DNA from: Phytopythium helicoides
Taxonomy: Eukaryota; Oomycota; Peronosporomycetes; Pythiales; Pythiaceae
Direction of reading: 5' to 3'
NCBI GenBank assembly: GCA_024867545.1
Contig: JANFNE010000054.1
Location: forward strand, 1-51,711
DNA length: 51,711 bases
Below the pieces are notes generated by a model, which saw nothing but the letters and a program-made list of their open reading frames with translations, searched no databases and was not told the origin of the DNA. Each line of letters starts with the position of its first letter. Position 1 is the first letter of the stretch. The position numbers were made by a program, and so were the translations under genes. Below, one piece after another: positions 20,901-30,256 of this stretch.

Positions 20901-23900
20901 CTCCATCGTTCAGGAACAGAACACGGACAATGTCTTCTTCAACTGGCCCAGCGTCCTTGCCACCTCGTTTGCCAACGCCAGATACGTGTTTCTTTCCCTT
21001 CTCGTTTTCATTGATCATGATGACACCAATGAATTCGCGGTTGCCCATAAACTCTGAGTTCTTCTGCCGCGTTTGCCTTTCATCGCGACGGTCAGAGTTG
21101 GCAGCTGAAGCTCCCCCTCGATTGCTGACAGCTCGGAGAAGTACAATATCGCCGTTTCGAAAGAGCTTGTCCGTCGTCGGAGGCACGAAGCGATTTGTGA
21201 ACTTGAAATTCATACTTGTCTTTGTGCCCTCGTCTACCTGTACGAGACTGAAATTTAGACACCGCATCCCCTCGCGAGTTTTTTCAGATTCGTAGCGCAT
21301 TATGTGTCCACCGCTTTGACTGCACGAGCGTAATCCTTCGAACACATCATTGCTGCACTCTTCAAGCATCAACGGAAGAAAAGCATTGACGTACTCAGCG
21401 CTCTTTGCGAACGTGAGTCCAGGGGCCACGAGTTCGCGATCCGACGATGCTTGGTCATTCAAGTACTCATAAGTAAGGAGTGCCGGCATGCACAACTGCA
21501 GCAGTTGCCGGTAGAAAGGTAGAAGCGAGCATACTGCAATCGGTTTCTGAGTCGTCTTGATCCGATGGTACAAAGCAGCATATTGTAGATTTGGCTCTTC
21601 TTCTTCCTCCTCTTCCTCTTCTTCGTTTTCGTCGTCTTCGGCGTTTTGGTCACGGCAAGAGCTTTCATCACCCTGCAGGCGGCGGCGGTCGGCACCAGGA
21701 TGAGCTTTGGACATGCCCTGAATAAGTTGAGACATGTTGAAAGCAGTTCTCGCTCCACTCGAGCTAGGTCGAGCACTCGAGCTTTGCTGAGTAGATACCG
21801 CTGGCACAAAGTCATCTTCTGAATAGAAACTATGATTCCTGCGAGCTGCAGCTTGATTTGAGACGGCCGTAACTCCTGTCAAATCCACCGTAGCTCCCCG
21901 CGACTGCACTCGCGCAGCAGCCTTGCCACTCATGGGTCGGCTCGACAACCCCGACAGGCCACTGCCCGATGCAGACGATGAACCAGATATATTCGAGAAA
22001 TAGTCGTCGACGGTGGAGGTTGACAGCGGCTTCGCTCGCCCTGGTCTGCGCTCTCGCGAATGCTGAAGTGAGAGCATCGGTGTGTCAGAAGAATATTGGC
22101 GGCCGAAAAAGCTCTTTGACTTTTCCAATTGCCGCAGCTTCTTGATGATGCGCGGCATGGTCGACGCTCGATCTGGGTCGACAGCACTAACACTTGCCTG
22201 TGCTCCTTCTATCACCCGTACAGTAGACTCATCGAGCGCCGTAGTGCGTTTGGCGACGAGGAGCTCGAGAACAATCGTCAATAATTGTACAGCACGAGCT
22301 TTCTCCGACGCAACCCCCTGCTGCTTTAAGCACGCGACAAGCGGAGCAATGATAAACGTCGCGCGCTTCGATACTGAATGCGCGTCCTGCTCAAGATGGG
22401 TTCCCCAGAACTTCCAAAACGATATGCCAAACTCAAGGGTGCGAATTCGAGTAGCTTCGTCAACCTGAAAGATTTGGCTCAAATCTTGAGATCCGTAAAG
22501 ACCAGAAAGAATCGCGATCAAGAAGTCGTTGATCAAAATTGGGACTCGTTGCATACTCGCTGCACTGCTGACACCCATCGCAATAGCCGTATGGTCTGTT
22601 ACTATCTGCGATTGTGCACCTTCAATTGTTTTCTTTAGGTCGTTCCCAAGTAGCTCGAATACTTTTCCCCAATAGAATACAATCTTTTTCAGAATTGGAG
22701 CAGATACAGGCAGAGCAAAGTCGTACAGACGTAGCGTCTGCAACATCGATACAACCCCGCGTAAGAAAGCTTCGGTCTTGCGATGCGCAACAATCAGGAA
22801 CGCTTCCATTGGTGACGGTAGTTTTTCAGCTCCTTTGCTTGCCGCCATTTGTGCTAGCATCCTATCAACCATAATTCGATGTTAGTATCAGCACATGCAC
22901 TTCTTTAGAGGAGTGCGCATACCTCTTCATGGGCTGATCCATATCTGCGGTTGGGCTAAGAAGGCATATACTAATATGCTGGGCAACGATAGGGAACTGG
23001 AGCGGGTTGATCAAGCCCTTCACGAAGACTTCCTCGCAAATGCTTGTAAAATAGATGCGGACGTGATTTTCATATGTCTTGAGTACATTGGTAAACGGCT
23101 GCAGCTCCGCTGGCAACGACGATTGAGAAGCAACGCTGTTCATAAGCTCCGCGATACCACCGATAGATTCGAAAAGTGCACCGTGCACAGTCACTGGGAT
23201 CAAAGTGACTGGGACTACTGCACTAAGCCTTTCCAAGAGAAGTGTCACGATGGGCTTTCCGTGTGTAACACTAGCAACTACACCATCCTTTATCCCGCCG
23301 TCCTTTATGCAAGTATACAAGGCATCACGCGCAAGTTGTAAATGCTTTCGGAGGATCATCGTGCATCGCAGCGCAGCGTGATCGACATGTGAGGCGTCAT
23401 TCTTGGGATTCGTCACCACGGATAAAATGTGAGACATCCAAAGCGTCTCCAATGCTTTATCGTCACCACATGGCCACCAGTTTGCGCTTTCTGCAACAGA
23501 GTAATCGACTGAGCTTGATTCTGGTAGTTCACCGTCATCTTTTGAAGCTCCATTGTTGCCTGTAGAATCGTCTTCAAGTTGCCCGCGCGTCTGTCGGTGA
23601 TCGTAGCAGTCCCCAATGATCGTCATCAAGGTGTTTGATGCTACGATCGACATCATACTGCTCTGAAAGGAAGGTGGTTGGTGTTCGGGATGAATCAAAA
23701 ATCGGATGAGCTCATCTCGAGACTTGAGGTAAAACTTGAGCTTCGAATCGTTCATCTAAGGGTGGAGTAAATTAATAAGTTGAGTCTAGAAGCAAAGGAC
23801 GAAGGCATGGAGGTAAAGAATACCTTGTCGCAAAACTTACACATTGGCGGTATGTTTGTGGAGGCCGCATTGCAACTAGGAGCGGTGGAAGCAACTCGAT

Positions 23901-25503
23901 CATGTGCTTGATGACGAACTCACGCCATGCCGGATTTCGACAGTGATCAAGAATAAGTGTAAGGACAATACGTGGAGAATGGACGGTGTGCCTCCAGAAC
24001 CGGTGGCCAAGGCAGCGAAGAAGGACCTTGTAGCACTTGGAGATCTGACGCAGCATGCCAACTATTGTAAAGAAAGTCGGAGTTTTACGTTGAAAGGTGG
24101 GAATCACGTACCACGGTGATGAACTGTTGGTTCGTTCTGGCCGGGTCAGCTTCGTCGAGACTATTGAATACTAAGTCCGGCAAGTTGTCGAACGACTCCA
24201 ACATCGTCTCGAGGCTGTTCTCGTCCATTTGCTACGAGAACGCTGTTAGTGTCCAACATCAACTCAAGCACCCATCCATGCAATGTTGATGCTTGTTATC
24301 ACCTGCATGACTGTATCCAACGCGGCCCACATAATCTGAGCTGTAGGTGTTTTGGCGCAGTTGGTCACATCAAGAAACTGCAGGAATCGATCAATTGAAC
24401 AACGTAAGACCACATGAGGTGATGAAAAAAAAAAAAGGCATCAGGAAGACCAATCGTCACATACATGCTCCAGCTCGTCGGTCGATGGTAGGCTCAGCGA
24501 CATTACGGGTTGATTGAACGCCTCGGTCTCCAAAACGAACATCCACTCATCCAGCGCATTGATGAAAAATTGGTCGTGGCCCGCTTCGCCTGTAAGCTCG
24601 ATACGCCCAATGCGTTTGACGACGGTGGTCATCCATGCTCTGGGAAACACGAGTGTCATTTTTCAGCCGTCTTTTGGTTTGCCGCAGCCATCTTTACAAC
24701 AAGCTTACCGAACACCCGGGTCTGGCGATACAAGCATATGATATAAACCGCTGCTGTTTCGGAGGCTGTTGAGGTCCAAGCGGTCGATGGCGCTGCCAAA
24801 TGGCGAGGAAACCCACTGTTTAACGCCATCGGCAAAAGGTATGTCAGCATGACGCCACCACAACTTCCAATCGATTAAACGGACCTTGGAGAGCGCTCTC
24901 AGCACTCGAAAGTCGGATAGCAGTCTGCGCTGGGTGAGCACTTCGTACAGCGTCACCGACACACGCTCGGCCAGCGCGCGGTCGTCGGCCTCAACCCCAG
25001 TCGGCCGCAACGCAAAGACGCGCTGGATGCGCTCAGCGTCCAGGTCGGCCATCTTATGGAAGAAGGCCTTGATGGAGTCATCCGTGTACTCAAACTCAAG
25101 CTCAACGCGCACGCCCGGCAGCGACGCGTGGTACAGGTCGACGCTGTCGGCCAAAGGATCACACCGTTAGCGACTTCAACCGTCACGTCTCGCTCCATCA
25201 ACCGCTGCCGTACCACTTGGTGCAGGCGCCGAGCTGCTGCGCCATCCGCGCGTAGAGCTCGCGCACGCTCTCCGTCCCTGGGTGCAGCTCGAGCACGCGC
25301 ATCATGAAGGTCATGAGCGTGGGGTAGGAGCACCACCAGTGGCGGCCCGAGAAGCCCTTCATGAGGAAGTCGCCGACGTCGTTGTAGAGCCGCTGCTTCT
25401 GCTGCTGCACCGCCGGGTCGCGTTCCAGCGCCAGCGCGTCATTTACCTGCTGGATCCGCGCCTCCAGCAGCCGCACGGCCGCCGCCACGCCGCCCGCGCG
25501 CAT
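17918..25503 (-). CDS. Sen1/senataxin-type superfamily 1 RNA/DNA helicase with an embedded TFIIS N-terminal domain
   Basis: Nine exons join in one frame: 25503-25214, 25143-24709, 24639-24465, 24377-24303, 24231-24108, 24061-23841, 23755-22923, 22861-20563, 20482-17918, about 2,338 aa. Introns are GT-AG, 46-87 bp; the first has a CTAAC branch site. Residues 1 to about 1000 resemble the helical SEN1_N region. Then come a Ser/acidic linker, a beta-barrel-like region, a TFIIS N-terminal domain (about 1440-1515; SIGKMVNKLRKHKDEEVKQR), and the helicase core with GPPGTGKTKT, IIDEAAQ, GDPKQLPA, QYRMHP, VDGFQGREKD and NVAITRARF. Sen1 helicases unwind R-loops and help end Pol II transcription in the nucleus. 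Start is the first Met of the conserved first exon; the exon 5/6 junction is least certain. The last 110 codons run antisense to a HAT-repeat fragment and are probably not native. Confidence 0.88.
18074..18215 (+). pseudogene. HAT-repeat (half-TPR) protein fragment, antisense to the helicase 3' end
   Basis: The plus strand reads ASLWVHYARLDAELRQYG, then RATSVFERALECP and GDEPPSVWM. This fits the HAT motif (W..YA..E...G...A..VFERAL) of RNA-processing proteins such as Clf1, Prp39 or Rna14. Only one to two repeats are present, with no start codon or continuation. It is best read as a fragment of a gene copied or moved here, which would explain the odd tail of the helicase frame on the other strand. 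Confidence 0.5.
24424..24436 (+). repeat. Poly(A) run in intron 3 of the helicase gene
   Basis: About 12 A on the plus strand, that is a T run on the gene strand. It lies upstream of the CTGCAG acceptor and may serve as the polypyrimidine tract of this intron. Confidence 0.7.
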
Positions 25504-26414
25504 CCTGCCGCCGCCTGTCTCGCCCGCTACTTCACCTTGCCGCCAAATGCCGCTCTTGGCGCTATTTCCAGCCTTGACAAGCAGTTTCAACCAATCGCAG
25601 CGATTTGTCGTCCGCTAATCTCCATTTCGACCAATGATGAGTTTTAACCTATCGAACGGCATGTTGACTGGTGACGCGGCGCCGCATGTCGTGAGACAGG
25701 AAGCTGAGTTAACTCTTGTTTCACCGAGGTTCCTACCCTCTGCCCTCTCCACTACAGTTATACGGGACTCCCAGAATACTCTACACTGACCCACAGCGTA
25801 GACTGGTTACCACGTGTGGTGGTGTTCCCTCACCACCACGATATTGGAGTTGTTCTTGACGTCGATGCGTCCTGCGCAGCTAGCGCCGAGGCGAAACGCC
25901 TGTCGCCTGCTCGCAATGGCCTTCCTCCGTGGATCCGCGCTCCGGTGGGGGACCCTACTGAATCAACACGGCACTGTCGATGACTCGGGCGGTTGGCCTT
26001 GCTTCGACTGTGATCTGCAACAGCGCAAGTCCTGCCGACACATCTGGCCGCGGAAAAGAGGATAAGGCGAGCTTCACAGGCTAGGTCGTCGTCGTCGTCG
26101 TCGAAAAACTCCGGCTGCTTGGAGTAGCTGCGCGGCCCCGGGTCGTGATCCGGGAAATGCGGCCGCTTGGACTCCATCTTGCAAATTCACGACTGAGAGA
26201 AGAAATGCTGCGCGTCGAGTGCTGCGGCTTGCTCAGCCAGCCAATCGTTCCTCCCCTAGGGAGCCCTCCATAACGGTCCCATCGAACCGCTAGGATCCGG
26301 TGGAGCGACTTTGTGGAAAGAATTGAGGACTGTGCGTTGGAATCCACGATGCTACCAATGAGCTCTCGGCAAGCCTTCTACACGACCAAGAAAATCCAGT
26401 CGAGTAGTGTAGTG
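25504..26414. other. Upstream region of the helicase gene, including a short repeat
   Basis: This contains the presumed helicase promoter next to 25503 and the repeat 25745-25850, which has a perfect 9-bp hairpin (GTGGTGGTG, loop TTCCCT, CACCACCAC) and resembles 17463-17555 inverted. No confident gene is seen apart from the weak minus-strand candidate listed separately. Confidence 0.5.
25830..26177 (-). CDS. Hypothetical small protein with poly-Asp run (doubtful)
   Basis: An open frame of 115 codons starts MESKRPHFPDHDPGP and has six Asp in a row from a GAC repeat (plus-strand GTCGTC..., 26084-26103). The first 31 residues look natural; the rest is low-complexity and runs into the 25745-25850 repeat. 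It could be the 5' exon of a gene truncated by repeat insertion, or a chance frame. No family is recognised. Confidence 0.25.
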   Translation of the reverse strand: MESKRPHFPDHDPGPRSYSKQPEFFDDDDDDLACEARLILFSAARCVGRTCAVADHSRSKANRPSHRQCRVDSVGSPTGARIHGGRPLRAGDRRFASALAAQDASTSRTTPISWW

Positions 26415-26570
26415 TCCGTTGAGTCGCCTAGGCAGTCTTCATGACGCTCGGTTCCTTGCTGGGCTCCTGGCACTCCATGCTTGTGAAAAACAAGCGCGTC
26501 ATGCAGAGACAATCGCTTGCAGTTCATGTGCTAATGTCGTAAGATACGACGTTGGGAACCAAGGTGTTAA
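26415..26570 (+). repeat. Inverted-repeat copy matching 17721-17868
   Basis: About 145-155 bp similar to the reverse complement of 17721-17868, ending close to where the MITE is inserted (26575). The MITE therefore landed in or at the edge of this older repeat. Confidence 0.7.
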
Positions 26571-26574
26571 ATGC

Positions 26575-27149
26575 GGACTTTTGACAGAAGTGGTGGCTAT
26601 TTTACTAATTTAGCCAAAAGGGGAATTGGCATGACAAAAGTGGTGGCTCGATTGTGTTTGTGGTGCATTTGCAATAGTCTGACAGAAGTGGGGCCTGTGG
26701 TTCTAACAGTCGTCGCAATTTGCAAAAGGGAGCTTCGAAGCCACAGCAATCAGCTTAGCAGAGTGTAGAATGGAAAGCGCAGATGTGTCACGTATCGAGA
26801 AGAACCTGTTGTTCCCTACTCGCGAGTTGTGTGTACTTGGCATGCTTTCTCGCAGCATCAAGCGCTCGTGCGCGGGCCTTCGACTCTTGCAGCCGCTTAG
26901 CCTCTCAGCTTGGGATTGCGCATATATCTGCAAATGCGGCGCTGGAAGTGGTTGAGTAGATTAAGCTTGCTCTTTAGTACATTTTTTTGGAAAGCGATTC
27001 TGAAATGCGCAGCCTATTTGTCAAAAGTGGTGGCTGTCTTGGCCACTACTTGCAAATGCACCACAAACACAATCGAGCCACCACTTTTGTCATGCCAATT
27101 CCCCTTTTGGCTACATTAGTAAAATAGCCACCACTTCTGTCAAAAGTCC
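26575..27149. mobile_element. 575-bp Mutator-type MITE with 100-bp terminal inverted repeats
   Basis: Left terminus 26575-26674 and right terminus 27050-27149 are inverted copies over 100 bp with one mismatch (TTT versus TGT near base 36). The ends are GGACTTTTGACAG. A 10-bp direct repeat TGTTAAATGC flanks it (26565-26574 and 27150-27159). Long TIRs with a 9-11 bp target duplication are the hallmark of Mutator-like elements. There is no transposase inside, so it is non-autonomous. The motif TGACARAAGTGGTGGC recurs inside both TIRs and once more inwards on each side. Confidence 0.92.
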
Positions 27150-27255
27150 TGTTAAATGCATCGATGGTGATGGGGACGAGCAGATGCTTGGTGATGGCGG
27201 CGCCAGTTGGCGATCCGCCACGCACCGAGGGCATCGGGTGCCTCGTCACGCGCCG

Positions 27256-28014
27256 ATGGGCAGGAAGCTGCTGGCGTTCGCGCTGCTGGCGGCGCCGCCG
27301 GCGGCCGTGGGCGCGCTGAGCCGCTGGGCACTGAGCACGAGCTGGGCCGTGGCGCTGAGCTGCGCGCTGCTCTCGAGCTTCGCGAGCTGCGACGCCTGGT
27401 ACTTCGCGCGCATGGCGTGGCTCTCGCTCGTGGGCGCGCTGTGCGCTGCGCCTCCGCGGCGCGCGCTGTTTGATCCCAGCGAGCTGCTCAGCCGCGTGGC
27501 GCTCATGGACATCGACCGCAACGGACACTGCAACAACGCGCGCTTCCTGCGCGAGTGCGGCTTTGGCCGGCGCGACCTGTGGCAGGTGCGACGCCGAGCG
27601 TTAGTGGGTGGAGGGGGAGATGACTGACGAGTGCGTGCCGAGCAGCGCAACGGCGTGTGGGGGATCCTGACCAAGGCGGGAGGCAACCTCGTGGTCGGCG
27701 CGCAGACCGTGCGCTACCGGCGGGAGCTGTCGTTCGGCGAGGCCTACACGCTCGAGACGCGCGTGCTGTGCTGGGACGCGCGCGCGTTCTACGTGGAGCA
27801 CCGGTTCACAACGCGCGGGTCGAGCGGCAAGCCGTTCATCAACGCCATCGTCCTGGTCAAGAACACGGTGCTGGGGCCGCTCAAGCCCGCGCAGCTCATC
27901 GAGAAGCTCTCGGGCTCGACCGTCGAGAGCCCCGCCATGCCTGCGGACGTAGCCGCCTGGATCCAGAGCAATGACATCTCGAGTAAGGCGCTGCGTGCCG
28001 AGGCGAGCAAGTAG
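27256..28014 (+). CDS. THEM6-like thioesterase (hotdog fold)
   Basis: Two exons (27256-27585, 27646-28014) give 232 aa. The 60-bp intron has GT-AG ends and a CTGAC branch site. The N-terminal 60 residues are hydrophobic (FALLAAPPAAVGALSRWAL...), a probable membrane anchor or signal. The hotdog domain starts with the family signature MDIDRNGHCNNARFLRECGF, followed by VWGILTKAGGNLVVGAQTVR. THEM6 proteins resemble acyl-CoA thioesterases (4HBT family) and lie in the secretory pathway membrane in animals; substrate is not known. The Met at 27256 is chosen because upstream in-frame codons carry no conserved pattern. It is transcribed away from the helicase gene, with the MITE between them. Confidence 0.85.
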
Positions 28015-28154
28015 AAGGCGTGCTCCAATACAAAAGTGATCGGCCGCAGCCGTTTATTGCTTGTCATCCTAATAAATATCTGCTCGGGGATACGCGACGT
28101 CGGGCGTCGGTGGGGGCCGGCGCGTGGGCGTGTCGCCGGGCGGACCGTGCGCTT

Positions 28155-28173
28155 TCTCTCTCTCTCTCTCTCT
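28155..28173 (+). repeat. (TC)n microsatellite
   Basis: About nine TC units just downstream of the stop of the minus-strand small acidic-tail protein, in its 3' UTR. Confidence 0.85.
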
Positions 28174-28588
28174 ACTCGTCGTCGTCCTCGGCGTCCTCGT
28201 CCTCCTCGGAGATGGCGTTGAGCCCCTCGTCACTCTTGCTGGACGGTGACGTGGCCATCTCGGCCGCGACGCCCGTGAACGAACGGCGTGCCAGCGTCAG
28301 CTCCTGCGCACATATGACGCGCTCGTCAGCTCCATTTGATGCACTCGCAAAGACACGCCCACGCACCTCCAGGATCATCTGCGCGAGCTCGTCGTCCTCA
28401 CCGAACGACACGAACGAGCGCAGCTGCTGGTGCGCATCCAGCGGCGCGGAGAGCAGCGAGTTCATGGCGGTTGGAAGGCGGCGGGGCCTGCACGGCTGGG
28501 AGGCGATTGCGGAATGGGAAGCTGGCGGGTGAAACGAACGACTCGACGCTCCTATGGCTGAGGTATCATCCCCATACTGGAGCGCCAT
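28172..28588 (-). CDS. Hypothetical 138-aa protein with acidic C-terminus
   Basis: A single-exon open frame. The middle (LLSAPLDAHQQLRSFVSFGE, then LAQMILEVRGRVFASAS and RVICAQELTLARRSF) looks like a folded region of about 70 residues. The end is a short acidic tail (EEDEDAEDDDE) before the stop. A second Met at about residue 42 (MNSLLSAP) is an alternative start, because the first 41 residues are low-complexity. It converges with the THEM6-like gene, with about 160 bp between stops. No family recognised; codon use looks like real coding sequence. Confidence 0.55.
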   Translation of the reverse strand: MALQYGDDTSAIGASSRSFHPPASHSAIASQPCRPRRLPTAMNSLLSAPLDAHQQLRSFVSFGEDDELAQMILEVRGRVFASASNGADERVICAQELTLARRSFTGVAAEMATSPSSKSDEGLNAISEEDEDAEDDDE

Positions 28589-28764
28589 ATACGCCTCCGC
28601 CTTCTTGGGACACCTCGGACGGCCACGGGGGGTACGTACGGGAGGTTAGAGAGGGTACACGGGACGCGGCGATTACGCCCGAAACGATTTCTGGCCAATC
28701 CCCGGATTGGAAAGGCGTGTTCTATTTTATTTCGACCAATCGGAGAGCAGAAGGGAGGCCAACT

Positions 28765-29266
28765 TCAAGCGCCAGGCGTCAGAGAAATTACGTCATTCGA
28801 CACGCGCTGGCCCAGCGCGCCGACGTCATGCGGTGACGCGTTCTGCCATATCTTCTTGAAGTGGCGTGGCGACGCCTTCTGCGGTGGAAAACTGCCCCCA
28901 GATGCCTTCTTCGCGGCAGCTACGGCCCAAGACTCCAAATCTGCCGCTTGCATCTGCGAAACCGCGTCAAGGCTAGATGCAGTGGCTGCGCAGCGCCTGA
29001 TCGCAGAGCACAATGCCCGTCGAAAAAGTTCTCGAAGCGAGCGATCTATTTTGTCAGCAGATGACGTCGATGGCCTTACGGATTTTTTCTCCTTCTTCGT
29101 GGACCTGTGAGAGCAGGTGCCGTGGATCCTCAGAGGGGAAGGGCAGAGATGGACGGAACTCGCGAGCGGTGCTTGGTGGTGGCAGCGCGACCAGACCAGC
29201 CATCGAGTCTGGGCGGCGGCAGCCACCCAGCACTCGGGACGATGATTGCAATCGGCTGGAATGCAA
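28765..29266 (-). pseudogene. Possible small gene with one frameshift (uncertain)
   Basis: Two overlapping minus-strand frames each look protein-like. Upstream: HLLSQVHEEGEKIRKAIDV (about 29130-29070). Downstream: SADKIDRSLRELFRRALCS, then MQAADLESWAVAAAKKASGG and PRHFKKIWQNAS (about 29062-28830). They join only by a one-base shift. This may be a broken gene or an assembly indel. The plus strand at 28856-29110 also has a plausible 85-codon frame, so strand choice is not secure. No family recognised. Confidence 0.3.
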
Positions 29267-29343
29267 GACGAGGGGCCATCGACGGCCGTTGCTTGCACCG
29301 CCAGCCGCGCTGGCGCATCATTCGTGCACTGTACACTGTTCAC

Positions 29344-30256
29344 TCACCCGCTCGCCTCTGTAAAGGAACCAGTCCGGACCACTGGTCTGCCCCGACGGAA
29401 TATAAACGGAGCGAGTAGCCATCGCCAGCCCCTCGCTCTCACTCCAAGCCGCTGAGCTCCATCCAGCACGGCAGAGCCCAATCGCAGGCTTCGAGCCACG
29501 TCAGCATCTTTCGGATGAGCACTGCACATCGCAGCGAATCCGGCCGAACAGGGAAGCTTCATTATTACACACTTCGGTCCGCCACCGTTGCGTCTCTATT
29601 CTGGTGGTCTCCGCGTCCTCGACGTCCTTGGACGCCCAAGGATAAACGAAAGCTCGCCTGCCAGTGACGCTTGGCAGTGGTGCCGACGCCCATAGACGCC
29701 AGCGCGGCGATGTCAGCGGGCCGACGTCATCGCCTTCCGATCTAGAACGAGGGCGCTCTATTCGAGGTAGGAGGTATCTTTCCTATGAATGGCCGGGGTA
29801 CCCGGCATTGGCGCTGTGGTAGATGGCCACAAAAACCTCCACTTCTACATTCACCTTTCTCATCACAACGATCGACGTAAACTCCCACTCAACCGGAAAA
29901 CGTGGAAAAGGAGACGTGAAACTAAATAAACCTGTCGTTACGGTACTGCCCAATTGACAAGCTGGCAGCGCAGTTCATCAGCTTCAAGCGGGTTGCGCGA
30001 TGCCCTCCCCAGCGATGACAACAGCACTGCATGGACACTTCATATTGCTTGTTGAAGATGCCATAGGAAGGATCTCCAGAGCTCCATCATGAGCCACGGC
30101 AAACTAGTAAAGCGGCCTTTGCAGCTCTGCCTGCATACACGTAAATGGGCATGATGAGCATGTTTTGAATTGGCAAGCGCCCACTCGCTCTCGAACGGCA
30201 ACGAACGAAAGCGGCTGCCGACCCTGATCTCCCTACTCACCGTGTAATTTGCCACC
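29344..30256. other. Gene-free stretch upstream of the Fanzor gene
   Basis: No gene is supported on either strand. A TATA-like word AATATAAAC lies at 29399-29407 (plus). At 29789-29808 ATGGCCGGGGTACCCGGCAT has an imperfect inverted match downstream of the Fanzor gene at 32362-32383, and may mark the left end of a mobile unit. The Fanzor start ATG at 30257 follows GCCACC, a good Kozak-like context. Confidence 0.5.

Noticed and set aside
20495..21295. 266-codon plus-strand frame inside the helicase gene
   Set aside because: It lies opposite the well-supported helicase exon 8 and is Ser/Arg-rich, as expected for an antisense shadow.
24062..24111. GTACGTG (starting at 24111) as donor of helicase intron 5
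   Set aside because: It is a better-looking donor than GTGATT, but using it puts exon 6 out of frame; GTGATT keeps the full reading frame across all nine exons.
27246..27686. Minus-strand frame of 146 codons opposite the THEM6-like gene
   Set aside because: It is a GC-rich shadow; the plus strand has the hotdog signature and a proper intron.
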